A DNA stretch of 39,165 nt from Gammaproteobacteria bacterium (GTDB taxonomy: Bacteria; Pseudomonadota; Gammaproteobacteria; Pseudomonadales; Azotimanducaceae): the NCBI GenBank assembly GCA_026705345.1, contig JAPPAV010000059.1, positions 1 through 39,165 on the forward strand, given 5' to 3'. Positions 23,910 through 32,598 of this stretch are shown here, in pieces. Below the pieces are notes generated by a model. The model was given only the letters and a program-made list of their open reading frames with translations. It ran no database searches and was not told where the DNA came from. Every line of letters begins with the position of its first letter. The first letter of the stretch is position 1. The translations under genes were made by a program, and so were the position numbers.

Positions 23910-26900
23910 ATGACGTGCTATCGAGCCACACCCGCGTCGAACTCGCGACTCCGAGTTCTACGGCAGCTAGTCACATCGAGGTGTATTCCGCTCGGCGTAG
24001 CCATCGCCGGCGCGTCATCTGCCGTATCGGCCAATGCCGAAGATCACCTGGTGGGGTTGGTCCCCGCCGCATCGGACACGATTCGCCAGGGTTTCGTGCG
24101 CGTCATCAATCACGGCGAGGAACCGGGCGAGGTCACCATCGACGCCGTCGACGACCAGGGCAATGTCCACGGACCCCTCACGTTGTCCATCGGCGCCGGC
24201 GAAACCATCCACTTCAATTCGGATGACTTGGAAAGTGGCAATGCCAACAAGGGCTTGAGCGGGAGCACCGGAACCGGCGAGGGCGACTGGCGGTTGGACC
24301 TGACCAGCGATCTGGACATTGAGGTTCTGGCCTACATTCGCACCCAGGATGGTTTCCTGACCGCGATGCACGACCTGGTGCCCCAGACCGACGAGGAATA
24401 CCGGGTGGCCACCTTCAATCCGGGTCGCAACGTGAACCAAGTGAGTCGCCTCCGCTTGATCAACCCCGGGGACACTGACGCCACGGTGACGGTCTACGGC
24501 ATCGACGGCAGCGGCATGCGATCGGACGACGTACAGGCAACCGTGCCGGCCGGTGCCGCGCGCACGTACTCTGCCGCGCAGTTGGAGAACGGTGGCGACG
24601 GGCTGACTGAAAAAATGGGCTCCGGAAGCGGCAAGTGGCAACTTTACCTCAGCGCCGATCAGCCGATTCACGCTTTGAGTCTGTTGCAGAGCCCGACTGG
24701 CCATCTGACCAACCTGTCCACCACGCCCGAAAACGACGGGGACATTCATGCCGTGCCGATGTTCCCGCCCAACATCGAGGGCGGACCGCAGGGTTTCGCG
24801 CGGGTCATCAACCGCGGCGACACGGCAGGCGAAGTGGCCATCGCGTCCTTCGACGACGACGGCACGGAGTACGGCCCCCTCACCCTCGCGATCGAGGCCA
24901 ACGAGACGGTTCACTTCAATTCGAAGGACTTGGAAGCTGGCAACGAAGCCAAGGGTCTCGCTGGAACCGGATCGGGAGTGGGCGATTGGCGCCTGGAACT
25001 CACCAGCGACCTCGACATCGAGGTGTTGGCGTACGTCCGCACCCCGGACGGATTCCTGACCGCCATGCACGACACCGCGCCCAGCGCCGAGACCCGGCAC
25101 CGGGTGGCCGTGTTCAATCCGGGCTCCAACATCAACCAGTTGAGCTGGCTGCGGATCCTCAACCCCGACACCGTGGCCGCAGCCATCGACATCACCGGCA
25201 TCGACGATGCAGGCGAGTATTCGGACTACCTGGTCCGGATCGATGTGCCCCCCGGCGGCAGCAGGTCGCTGGACGCCGGAGAACTCGAAGACTTGGGGCT
25301 CGGCGACGGTCGCGGCAAGTGGCAGCTGATCGTCGAGTCGGAACAGCCGATCATTGCAATGAGCCTGCTGGCGACGCCGACGGGGCACCTGACCAACCTG
25401 TCGACGGCACCCGGCGGCGCAGTCCTGCCGGACACTGCCGAGGATGTGTTCTCGGAGTCCGTTTCGCAGACCGTGGTGCAAGAAAACTGCATCGGTTGCC
25501 ACACGGAGGGTGGCCGGTCCGGCCACACACGGCTCGTGTTCGTAGACTCCTCGAACTCCGATCATCTCGAACGAAACCTCGCGCAGTTCCAGAATCTCCT
25601 CGGCGAAGTCGACCGGCGGTACATCCTTGACAAGATCAACAACGTAAGCGGGCACGGCGGAGGCATCCGCATCGAGCGCGACTCGGAAACCTACAGGACA
25701 CTTGAGCGTTTCCTGGTTCTTCTGCAGGGCGAACTGCGCCGCGCAGCCGGTCCCGTCGAGGTCGTGCAAGCCCCCGTGCCGGAAGGCATCGGCCATCCCG
25801 TGTTCGCGAGCCCGCACGCGAGGCCCATCGCCACCCTGGGCGACTTCGTCTACGTGGCGAACACGCCAAGCGACACGGTGGACGTCATCAATGCGGAGGA
25901 GCGCACGCTCGTCAACCGGATCAACGTGGGCATCGATCCCGTCAGCGTCGTGCCCCGGTCGGACGGTCTCGAAATCTGGGTCGCGAACCACGTCTCGGAC
26001 ACGGTCAGCGTCATCGACACGGACCCCGGCAGCCCGACGTTCCAGAACGTTGTCGCCACCGTACAGGCCGTCGACTCGGTCAATCTATCCACCGACTTCG
26101 ACGAACCCGTAGGCATCGCCTTTGCCGGCAACGAAAAGGCCTACGTGGCCCTCGGTCCCGCCAACGAGATCGCGGTGGTCGACGTCGAGACGCGCAACGT
26201 GAGCAAGCGCCTGCCGATCCGTGCCCAGGATCCCCGGGCCATCGCGGTGCGCGGCGAGCGGCTCTACGTGGTCGCCTTCGAGTCGGGCAACAAGAGCCAG
26301 CTCTCGGGATGTTTCGCGGGCGAGATCGGTCGCGACGGCTGCACCTTCGACGCCGTCGAGCACGTCTTCTCCAACAACAACGTCCTGTCGCTCAACTACG
26401 ATGCCGACATCACAGAGGACGACGCCGTACCCGACCGGGACCTCTTCGTGTTCGATACCACGACGGACGAGCTCCAAGCGGTGGTGGAAGGCGTTGGAAC
26501 ATTGCTCTACGGCATCGCCGTGGACAGCGACGGTCGGGTCTTCGTCGCGCAGACCGATGCCCGTAACACCGCCAACGGCCTCGCCGGCAGCGAAGGCCAC
26601 GGCATGGCCGAGATGGAGAACCGGGCGTTCCTGAATCAGATCACCCGCGTCGACTGCGGGGCCGACTCCGGTTGCGAGGCGCCGATCCGCTTCGATCTCG
26701 AACCGGTGCCGCCGGATCATCCTGACCCGGAAGACTCGCTGGCGACTCCGTTCGGCATCCGGGTCAGCGAGGACGACGCCACGCTCGTGGTGACCGCGGC
26801 CGGTTCGGACAAGCTGTTCACCGTCGATGCACAAAGCGGCGAGGTCCTCGGCAGCGTGGATGTCGAGAACGTACCCCGAGGCGTCGCGTTGGTCTCAGGC

Positions 26901-29027
26901 GCAAACGGCCAACCCATCGGCGCCTGGGTACTCAATGCCGTGGCGAACTCGGTTTCCGCGGTGGATCTCTCGTCGTTGGATGCGCCAACGGTCACACAAA
27001 CCATTGCTCTCGACGATCCCACCCACCCCGTTGTCAAGCAGGGCCGGATGGCGTTCAACGACGCCCACGCCTCGACAACCGGGACGTTCTCCTGCGAGAG
27101 CTGCCATCCGGACAATCACACCGATCAGCTGATCTGGATTCTCCAGACGCCGCCCTGCGAGGGAGCCCTAGACGAGGACGGCGAAGAACAATGCGTGGAC
27201 CAGGTCCCGCCCCGGCTCACCATGCCCGCCAAAGGGTTGCGCGACACCCAGCCCTACCACTGGGACGGCATCCCCGGCGATCCCTACGGCGGCATCAACA
27301 CCGCCTCCATCAACGCGACGGTGGAACCCAATTGCAGCGAGGACGACCCGGAGTCCTGCACACGCTTCCTCGTCGACGGCTCGCTGGCGACGACGATGTG
27401 CGATGTCAGTTCGGGTGCCTGCCCGCACGCCAACGACGAAGGCAAGGCGGGGTTGCTGGATGCGCAGGACCGCGACGCCCTGGCCACCTACCTCCTGAGC
27501 GTTCCCTTCCCGCCCGCCCAGAAACGTCCGTTCGACAACGAACTGACCCAGATGGGCCGGGACGGCATCTTCGAGTTCAGTTTCATCATCGACTCGGGCC
27601 AAGGCACCGGCGCGCAGACCTGCGGCGACTGCCACCGGATGCCGTTCCTGGTCACCCCCAACACGCCGGGCACCGGCATGGACGCGCCAACGTGGCGGGG
27701 CGCCTACGACCGCTTCCAGATCACCCCACAGGCCCGGACCAACGTCATCGACCTGATGTACCTGGCGTTCCGCCACAACGGCGCCGAGCCGCAGCCCGCA
27801 TTCAACGAGCGCTTCTACTTCGAAGAGGAGGACATCTGGGATCTCGGCGGCGCATCGCCCGAGGTGTGGCAGATGGTCCTCCAGAACAGCACGGGCTTCT
27901 CCGGCAGCTTCGGCCGGCAGGTGACCCTGAACCAAGACACCGCGGATGCGTCGCTCACCGAACAACTGCTCGATGCGTTGGAACTGTCCGGCGAGGAAGG
28001 CGGAATCATCCTGCAGGGCGAGGGGGTCTTGATGGAGGATGACGGTGCAGGCCCGTTGGCCGTCGAATTCAGCAACGGCGCCTACCGGACCCGCGACGGC
28101 AGCGAGTCGTTCGACCGTTCGGAGTTGGTGCAGTTGGCCGCCGACGGCGAGCTGGTGCTGACCATCACCGGGCGAACGGGCGCCAACATCGACAAGCACA
28201 TGCAGCCCGGATTGTGGCCGGTGGCGCCGATTCACCGGCAATCCCGAAACGTGCACCTCGCCTTCCTAGACGACAGGAAACTGCGCATCAACGCCAGGCA
28301 CATCCAGGAGGACGCGTCCCTCCATCTGAACGGTCGGCGGGTCGATGGGCGCGTGGAGTGCGAACACGGGACGCTGCCCTACTGCTCTGGCGAGATCGCG
28401 ATCGTGGAACTCGACGAAGCGCCCCCCGGCGGCCTGCACTTCCTGCAGATCCAGAATCCCCAAGGGCTCTTCAGCAATGACATGATGTTCTTCAACGACG
28501 ACCTGGAGTCCATGCCTTCCGCGGGCAACCGGAACCTCATCAGCAGCGGCGGCGAGTTCAACCGGATCCGGTTCGACCGCCACAACTGGAACTTCGTCAA
28601 CGTGGACAACGTGGTCGGGAATATTGACTGGGGTCGGGGGGAAGTGAACATCCCGATCAATCGGTCTTCGCCTACGCGTTGGCACGCGCAGATCAGCCAT
28701 GCGGTACCAGTGGTCGGCGGGCAGACCTACACGCTGTGCTACGACGCCAAGTCCAACGAGGGGCCCAGACAAATGCGGGCGTACACCGACACGAATATGG
28801 ACAACTGGCGGAATACCAGCGGCGGCCAGTTCACGGTGAACCTGACGACGTCCTACCAGCAGTTCACCCACACGTTCACCATGGCCGAAACAGACCTTAG
28901 AGGTCGGGTTGCATTCGACCTCGCCGAAAGCCCCAACGACGTCCAGATGGACAACATCGGCCTCTACGAAGGCACCGAGTGCGGCGATCCGGCGAAACAG
29001 CCAGGGATGTTCCCGGGCGTCCCGTAG
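23910..29027 (+). CDS. Exported 1705-residue three-haem beta-propeller protein with carbohydrate-binding-like C-terminus
   Basis: I recognise the parts but not the whole. A signal peptide (cleavage likely after SANA, residue 43) directs export. Residues about 61-509 are two copies of a 234-residue beta-rich module (GFVRVINHG/GFARVINRG to PTGHLTNLST). A first c-type haem site CIGCH is at 527-531. A YVTN-type beta-propeller runs from about 637 to 1050, with blades such as FVYVANTPSDTVDVINAEE. Two more haem sites follow, CESCH (1062-1066) and CGDCH (1238-1242), around a cytochrome-peroxidase/oxidase-like region. The last 180 or so residues resemble a CBM4/9-type jelly roll. The start is ATG 23910 behind AAGGAGGG. 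The stop TAG lies in a REP foot. A periplasmic or surface redox role is inferred. Confidence 0.85.
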   Translation: MTCYRATPASNSRLRVLRQLVTSRCIPLGVAIAGASSAVSANAEDHLVGLVPAASDTIRQGFVRVINHGEEPGEVTIDAVDDQGNVHGPLTLSIGAGETIHFNSDDLESGNANKGLSGSTGTGEGDWRLDLTSDLDIEVLAYIRTQDGFLTAMHDLVPQTDEEYRVATFNPGRNVNQVSRLRLINPGDTDATVTVYGIDGSGMRSDDVQATVPAGAARTYSAAQLENGGDGLTEKMGSGSGKWQLYLSADQPIHALSLLQSPTGHLTNLSTTPENDGDIHAVPMFPPNIEGGPQGFARVINRGDTAGEVAIASFDDDGTEYGPLTLAIEANETVHFNSKDLEAGNEAKGLAGTGSGVGDWRLELTSDLDIEVLAYVRTPDGFLTAMHDTAPSAETRHRVAVFNPGSNINQLSWLRILNPDTVAAAIDITGIDDAGEYSDYLVRIDVPPGGSRSLDAGELEDLGLGDGRGKWQLIVESEQPIIAMSLLATPTGHLTNLSTAPGGAVLPDTAEDVFSESVSQTVVQENCIGCHTEGGRSGHTRLVFVDSSNSDHLERNLAQFQNLLGEVDRRYILDKINNVSGHGGGIRIERDSETYRTLERFLVLLQGELRRAAGPVEVVQAPVPEGIGHPVFASPHARPIATLGDFVYVANTPSDTVDVINAEERTLVNRINVGIDPVSVVPRSDGLEIWVANHVSDTVSVIDTDPGSPTFQNVVATVQAVDSVNLSTDFDEPVGIAFAGNEKAYVALGPANEIAVVDVETRNVSKRLPIRAQDPRAIAVRGERLYVVAFESGNKSQLSGCFAGEIGRDGCTFDAVEHVFSNNNVLSLNYDADITEDDAVPDRDLFVFDTTTDELQAVVEGVGTLLYGIAVDSDGRVFVAQTDARNTANGLAGSEGHGMAEMENRAFLNQITRVDCGADSGCEAPIRFDLEPVPPDHPDPEDSLATPFGIRVSEDDATLVVTAAGSDKLFTVDAQSGEVLGSVDVENVPRGVALVSGANGQPIGAWVLNAVANSVSAVDLSSLDAPTVTQTIALDDPTHPVVKQGRMAFNDAHASTTGTFSCESCHPDNHTDQLIWILQTPPCEGALDEDGEEQCVDQVPPRLTMPAKGLRDTQPYHWDGIPGDPYGGINTASINATVEPNCSEDDPESCTRFLVDGSLATTMCDVSSGACPHANDEGKAGLLDAQDRDALATYLLSVPFPPAQKRPFDNELTQMGRDGIFEFSFIIDSGQGTGAQTCGDCHRMPFLVTPNTPGTGMDAPTWRGAYDRFQITPQARTNVIDLMYLAFRHNGAEPQPAFNERFYFEEEDIWDLGGASPEVWQMVLQNSTGFSGSFGRQVTLNQDTADASLTEQLLDALELSGEEGGIILQGEGVLMEDDGAGPLAVEFSNGAYRTRDGSESFDRSELVQLAADGELVLTITGRTGANIDKHMQPGLWPVAPIHRQSRNVHLAFLDDRKLRINARHIQEDASLHLNGRRVDGRVECEHGTLPYCSGEIAIVELDEAPPGGLHFLQIQNPQGLFSNDMMFFNDDLESMPSAGNRNLISSGGEFNRIRFDRHNWNFVNVDNVVGNIDWGRGEVNIPINRSSPTRWHAQISHAVPVVGGQTYTLCYDAKSNEGPRQMRAYTDTNMDNWRNTSGGQFTVNLTTSYQQFTHTFTMAETDLRGRVAFDLAESPNDVQMDNIGLYEGTECGDPAKQPGMFPGVP
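24090..25412 (+). repeat. Intragenic tandem module (2 x 234 residues) in the haem protein
   Basis: Residues 61-275 and 295-509 of the large protein align without long gaps. Shared blocks include RVIN.G, GPLTL.I.A.ET.HFNS.DLE, GDWRL.LTSDLDIEVLAY, DGFLTAMHD, FNPG.N.NQ.S.LR and PTGHLTNLST. Each copy itself has two similar halves, so four beta domains are likely. This points to an extracellular adhesive or spacer stalk. Confidence 0.85.
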
Positions 29028-29099
29028 GGGACGGGCTTTGTCCCGTCCCGTGCCGACCAGTGTCGCGTCTGGGCGGGCGACCACAAGGGTCGCCCCTAC
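29024..29099. repeat. REP pair, locus 3 (supplies stop codons to both convergent genes)
   Basis: Forward copy: GTAG 29024-29027, stem GGGACGGG 29028-29035, loop CTTTGT (one extra T), stem CCCGTCCC 29042-29049. Reverse copy: stem GGGCGACC 29075-29082, loop ACAAG, stem GGTCGCCC 29088-29095, CTAC 29096-29099. The forward TAG ends the haem protein gene. The reverse TAG (29096-29098) ends the acyl-CoA dehydrogenase gene on the other strand. Confidence 0.88.
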
Positions 29100-30295
29100 G
29101 AGAAGTACATCCCCCCGTCGGTATTGCGCAGCTTGTCCCGGGCGATCACCACCCGGTGTACCTCGGACGGTCCTTCGCCGATCCGCTTGACGCGTAACTC
29201 CCGGTACCAGCGTTCCAGCGGCATCTCCTTGGCCATGCCCATGCCGCCGAACATCTGCATGGCCCGGTCGACGACCCTGCCCGCCGTCTCGGTGCCGTAG
29301 AGCTTGCACACCGACGCATCGACCTTGCCCGGTTCGCCGGCATCCACCTTCGACGCGGCGTCGTAGATCAGGAACCTCGCCGCACGCAACTCCACTTCGG
29401 AGTCAGCGATCATCCACTGGATGGCCTGCTTGTCAGCCAACCGCCCGCCACGCACGGGCCGCTGCTTGACCCAGCCGCAGGCCATGTCGAGGGCTTCCTG
29501 GGCGATACCGATGCAGCCGGCGGCGTAGGGAATGCGGGCATCCACTAGCCAGTTCTGGGCGACGCCGAAGCCTCGGCCGACTTCGCCGAGGACGTTCTCC
29601 TCGGGAACCTCGCATTTGTCGAGGACGATCTCATAAGGAGATAAGGCCCGTATCACCTTGATTTCGTTAAATTCAATTCCCGGAAACGTCGGCTCCACGA
29701 TGAACGCGGTGATCTCCGGCGGCGCATCCGCCGTCCCGTCCCGGGTACGCGCGAAGATGATTCCGTAGTCCGCGCCCTTGGCGGCGGTGATCCACATCTT
29801 GCGGCCCGTTAGGCGCCACTTGCCGCCTTCGAACACCGCCCGGGTCTCGATGTTGTTGCGCGGATCCGAGCCGCCGGTGGGCTCGGTGATGGCGACGAAC
29901 GCACGCTTGTTGCCGTCCACACAGGGCATGCCGTACTTCTCGATCTGCTCGGGCGTGCCGCCCCAGATGACGACAGGCGGACCGCCAGCGAACGCGCCGA
30001 GCGCCGGCGCATAGGCACCGAGGCGGCACTTGGCGGATTCCTCGGCGACGATCGCCCGGGCCAAGGCGCTCACCTGATTGCCGCCGTACTCCTCGGGCAC
30101 CGTCAGCCGCGTCATGCCCATGGCCTCGGCCTTGTCGCGCAACCGGGCGCGGTCCTCCGGGTCGCAGCCAGTCGCGTCATGGGGAAGCCGATCCTCGACG
30201 GGCTTCACCTCCTCGCGCATGAAGCGGCGTACCTGGTCGCGCAGCATGATCAACTCGTCCGGCAGCGCGAAGCCGTAGTGGTTGCCGTCGTTCAC
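29096..30295 (-). CDS. Acyl-CoA dehydrogenase
   Basis: FAD-dependent acyl-CoA dehydrogenase, 399 residues from GTG 30295, which has GGAGA 6 nt upstream; the open frame extends to 30337 but lacks support. The protein introduces a double bond into an acyl-CoA and hands electrons to electron-transfer flavoprotein. Family blocks are visible: VPEEYGG, AITEPTGGSDP, GRKMWITAAKGADYGI (FAD/substrate site), and FGGMGMAKEMPLERWYRELR near the C-terminus. The following GEGPSE carries the expected catalytic Glu. The preference is not clear; it is not an obvious short-chain enzyme. It is downstream of the ABC transporter genes on the same strand. Its TAG stop is in REP sequence. Confidence 0.93.
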   Translation of the reverse strand: MNDGNHYGFALPDELIMLRDQVRRFMREEVKPVEDRLPHDATGCDPEDRARLRDKAEAMGMTRLTVPEEYGGNQVSALARAIVAEESAKCRLGAYAPALGAFAGGPPVVIWGGTPEQIEKYGMPCVDGNKRAFVAITEPTGGSDPRNNIETRAVFEGGKWRLTGRKMWITAAKGADYGIIFARTRDGTADAPPEITAFIVEPTFPGIEFNEIKVIRALSPYEIVLDKCEVPEENVLGEVGRGFGVAQNWLVDARIPYAAGCIGIAQEALDMACGWVKQRPVRGGRLADKQAIQWMIADSEVELRAARFLIYDAASKVDAGEPGKVDASVCKLYGTETAGRVVDRAMQMFGGMGMAKEMPLERWYRELRVKRIGEGPSEVHRVVIARDKLRNTDGGMYFS

Positions 30296-30378
30296 TTGAA
30301 ATCTCCGCAACGAAACCGGCAAACCTACGCGAAGCACTGCGCCCGCGGAAGCCCTTAGCGCGAGAGAGCGTCGCCGCG

Positions 30379-31437
30379 TCAGAAGTGCCGCTGCGCCGCA
30401 CCCGTCGTCGGATCCCTGCGCGGGTCGAAGGCATCGCGAACGGCTTCGCCTGCGAAGATGAGCAGGGTCAGCATGGTGGCGACGGTCAGGAAGGTGGTGA
30501 GACCCAGCCAGGGTGCGTGGATGCTGTTGGCGCGACCCTGCGCCAGCAGACGGCCCAGCGACGGCGAATCCGCCGGCAACCCGAAGCCCAGGAAGTCGAG
30601 CGAGGTGAGCACGGTGATCGAGCCCGTCAGGATGAACGGCAGGAACGTGATCGTCGCCACCATCGCGTTGGGCAGCACGTGTTTACGCATGATCGTGGCA
30701 TCGCCAACGCCCAGCGAACGCGCGGCCTCGATGTACTCGAAGTTCCTCGCGCGCAGGAATTCCGCGCGAACCACGCCGACCAGCGACATCCAACCAAAGG
30801 CGACCAGTATCCCGAGGAGCCAGAACACGTTGGATTCGACGATGCTCGCCAGGATGATCAGGATGAAGAGCGTCGGAAGGCCCGCCCAGATCTCGACGAA
30901 CCGCTGGCCGAAGAGATCGATTCTGCCGCCGAAATACCCCTGGATGCCTCCGACGCAAACCCCGATGATCGAACAAAGAAGCGTCAGAACGAGGCCGAAC
31001 AGGAACGACAAACGTACCCCGTAGATCAGGGAAGCCAGCACGTCCTTGCCGACGGTGTCCGTGCCGAGCCAATGCTCCCTCGACGGTGGATACGGTGCCG
31101 CACCGGGTAGATCGTAGTCGATGGTGTCGTAGCTGAAGCGAATCGGCGGCCAGATCATGAAGCCCCCGGCGTCGGTGATGAGTTCCTGGACCACGCGTTC
31201 GGAGTAGTCCGCTTCGACCTCGAAGACACCCCCGAACTCGGTCTCGGCATAGGTCTCGAACAGCGGAAAATAGAACCGGTCGTCGAATCGGATCACCAGG
31301 GGCTTGTCGTTGGCGATGACTTCTGCGAACAGCGTCACCGTGAAAAGGCCGAGAAACAGGCCGAGCGACCAATAGCCGCGCTTGTTGGCTCGGAAGTTGG
31401 CCCAACGGCGTCGTGTCAGGGGGCTCAGTGCCACCAC
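30379..31437 (-). CDS. yejE: ABC transporter permease, YejE type
   Basis: Inner-membrane permease of the peptide/nickel (DppC/OppC) group, 352 residues. An N-terminal helix (about 24-42) is followed by a long periplasmic loop typical of YejE (containing FDDRFYFPLFETYAETEFGG). The HWLGTDTVGKDVLASLIYG block follows, then four more helices. The ATPase-coupling loop EAARSLGVGDATIMRKHVLPN (EAA motif) is intact. GTG 31437 directly abuts the yejB stop (TGA then GTG). With yejA and yejB it forms an oligopeptide importer, but no ATPase gene follows; the next gene is the acyl-CoA dehydrogenase. Confidence 0.92.
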   Translation of the reverse strand: MVALSPLTRRRWANFRANKRGYWSLGLFLGLFTVTLFAEVIANDKPLVIRFDDRFYFPLFETYAETEFGGVFEVEADYSERVVQELITDAGGFMIWPPIRFSYDTIDYDLPGAAPYPPSREHWLGTDTVGKDVLASLIYGVRLSFLFGLVLTLLCSIIGVCVGGIQGYFGGRIDLFGQRFVEIWAGLPTLFILIILASIVESNVFWLLGILVAFGWMSLVGVVRAEFLRARNFEYIEAARSLGVGDATIMRKHVLPNAMVATITFLPFILTGSITVLTSLDFLGFGLPADSPSLGRLLAQGRANSIHAPWLGLTTFLTVATMLTLLIFAGEAVRDAFDPRRDPTTGAAQRHF

Positions 31438-32598
31438 TCACGTCCCCCGGGTTTCGAAGTCGATCCGGGGATCGACCAGCGTGTAGACAATGTCGGCGAC
31501 CAACTGCGTCACGAGGCCGAGCAGGGTGAACATGAACAGCGTGCCGAAAACGATGGGATAGTCCCGGGTCATGATGGCCTCGAACCCCAGCAATCCGATG
31601 CCGTTCAGCGAGAAGATCACCTCGATCAAGATCACGCCGGTGAAGAGGATGCCGAGCAGGGCCGCCGGGAATCCCGCGATGACGATCAGCATCGCGTTGC
31701 GGAATACGTGCCCGTAGAGCACGCGTCGCGAGGTCAAGCCCTTGGCCTTGGCGGTAAGCACGTACTGCTTGCCGATTTCGTCGAGGAAGGAGTTCTTGGT
31801 CAGCATCGTCAAGGTCGCGAAACTGCCGGCCGCCATCGCCGCGACGGGCATGGCGAGGTGCCACGCGCGGTCCTTGAGGCGCTCCCAGATGCCGAACGCG
31901 GCGTAGTCCTCCGATGTCAGCCCCCGCAACGGAAACCAGTCCAGGTACTCGCCGCCACAGAACAGGATGATCAGCAACATGGCCAGGACGAAGCCCGGAA
32001 TGGCGTAGGCGATGAGAATCAACACGCTGGTGGCGACGTCGAAGGACGTGCCGTCGCGTATTGCCTTGCCGATGCCGAGAGGCAACGACACCAGGTACAC
32101 GATCAGGAGCGTCGCACCGCCGAGCGACAGCGACACCGGAAGCCGTTCGATCACGAGGTCGACCACGGCGACGTCCTGGTAGAAGCTCGTCCCGAAGTCG
32201 AACGTGAAGTAGTCGCCAAGCATCTTGAAGAAGCGGACGTGGGCCGGTTTGTCGAATCCGAACTGCCGTTCTAGTTCCTCGATGAGGTCCGGATCGATTC
32301 CCCTCGCGAACTCGTAGCTGCTCGGTGTACTGGGATCTAAGGCGGCGGGACCGCCGTCACCGCCACCGCCGATCGCGGCGGTCGCCGCGACGCCCTCTCC
32401 CTGCAGCCGGGCTATGGCCTGATCCACCGGACCGCCCGGGGCTACTTGGATGATGACGAAGTTGACCAGCAGGATGCCGACGAGGGTCGGAAAGATGAGC
32501 GCGACCCGACGAAAGATGTAGGACGAGCCGACGACCGACGCGAACGCCTTCAGAGCACCCAGGATGCGTTGCTTATCCGATGCCGGTCTACTCGCCAT
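31438..32598 (-). CDS. yejB: ABC transporter permease, YejB type
   Basis: Partner permease of the DppB/OppB group, 386 residues from ATG 32598, which overlaps the yejA stop by 11 bp; the frame is open a little further upstream. The N-terminal helix segment ALIFPTLVGILLVNFVIIQV is followed by the YejB-type insertion (about residues 75-110, Gly-rich GGGGDGGPAA). The FGTSFYQDVAVVDLVIERLP block follows, then five more helices. The EAA-type loop GKQYVLTAKAKGLTSRRVLY couples to the ATPase. Long insertion and order (yejA-yejB-yejE) match the Yej system, which imports peptides such as microcin C in enterics. Confidence 0.92.
   Translation of the reverse strand: MASRPASDKQRILGALKAFASVVGSSYIFRRVALIFPTLVGILLVNFVIIQVAPGGPVDQAIARLQGEGVAATAAIGGGGDGGPAALDPSTPSSYEFARGIDPDLIEELERQFGFDKPAHVRFFKMLGDYFTFDFGTSFYQDVAVVDLVIERLPVSLSLGGATLLIVYLVSLPLGIGKAIRDGTSFDVATSVLILIAYAIPGFVLAMLLIILFCGGEYLDWFPLRGLTSEDYAAFGIWERLKDRAWHLAMPVAAMAAGSFATLTMLTKNSFLDEIGKQYVLTAKAKGLTSRRVLYGHVFRNAMLIVIAGFPAALLGILFTGVILIEVIFSLNGIGLLGFEAIMTRDYPIVFGTLFMFTLLGLVTQLVADIVYTLVDPRIDFETRGT

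Noticed and set aside
24015-25991. A 658-residue open frame on the minus strand
   Set aside because: Antisense to the haem protein gene in its repeat modules; composition (His, Val, Gly, Asp rich) is typical of a shadow frame.
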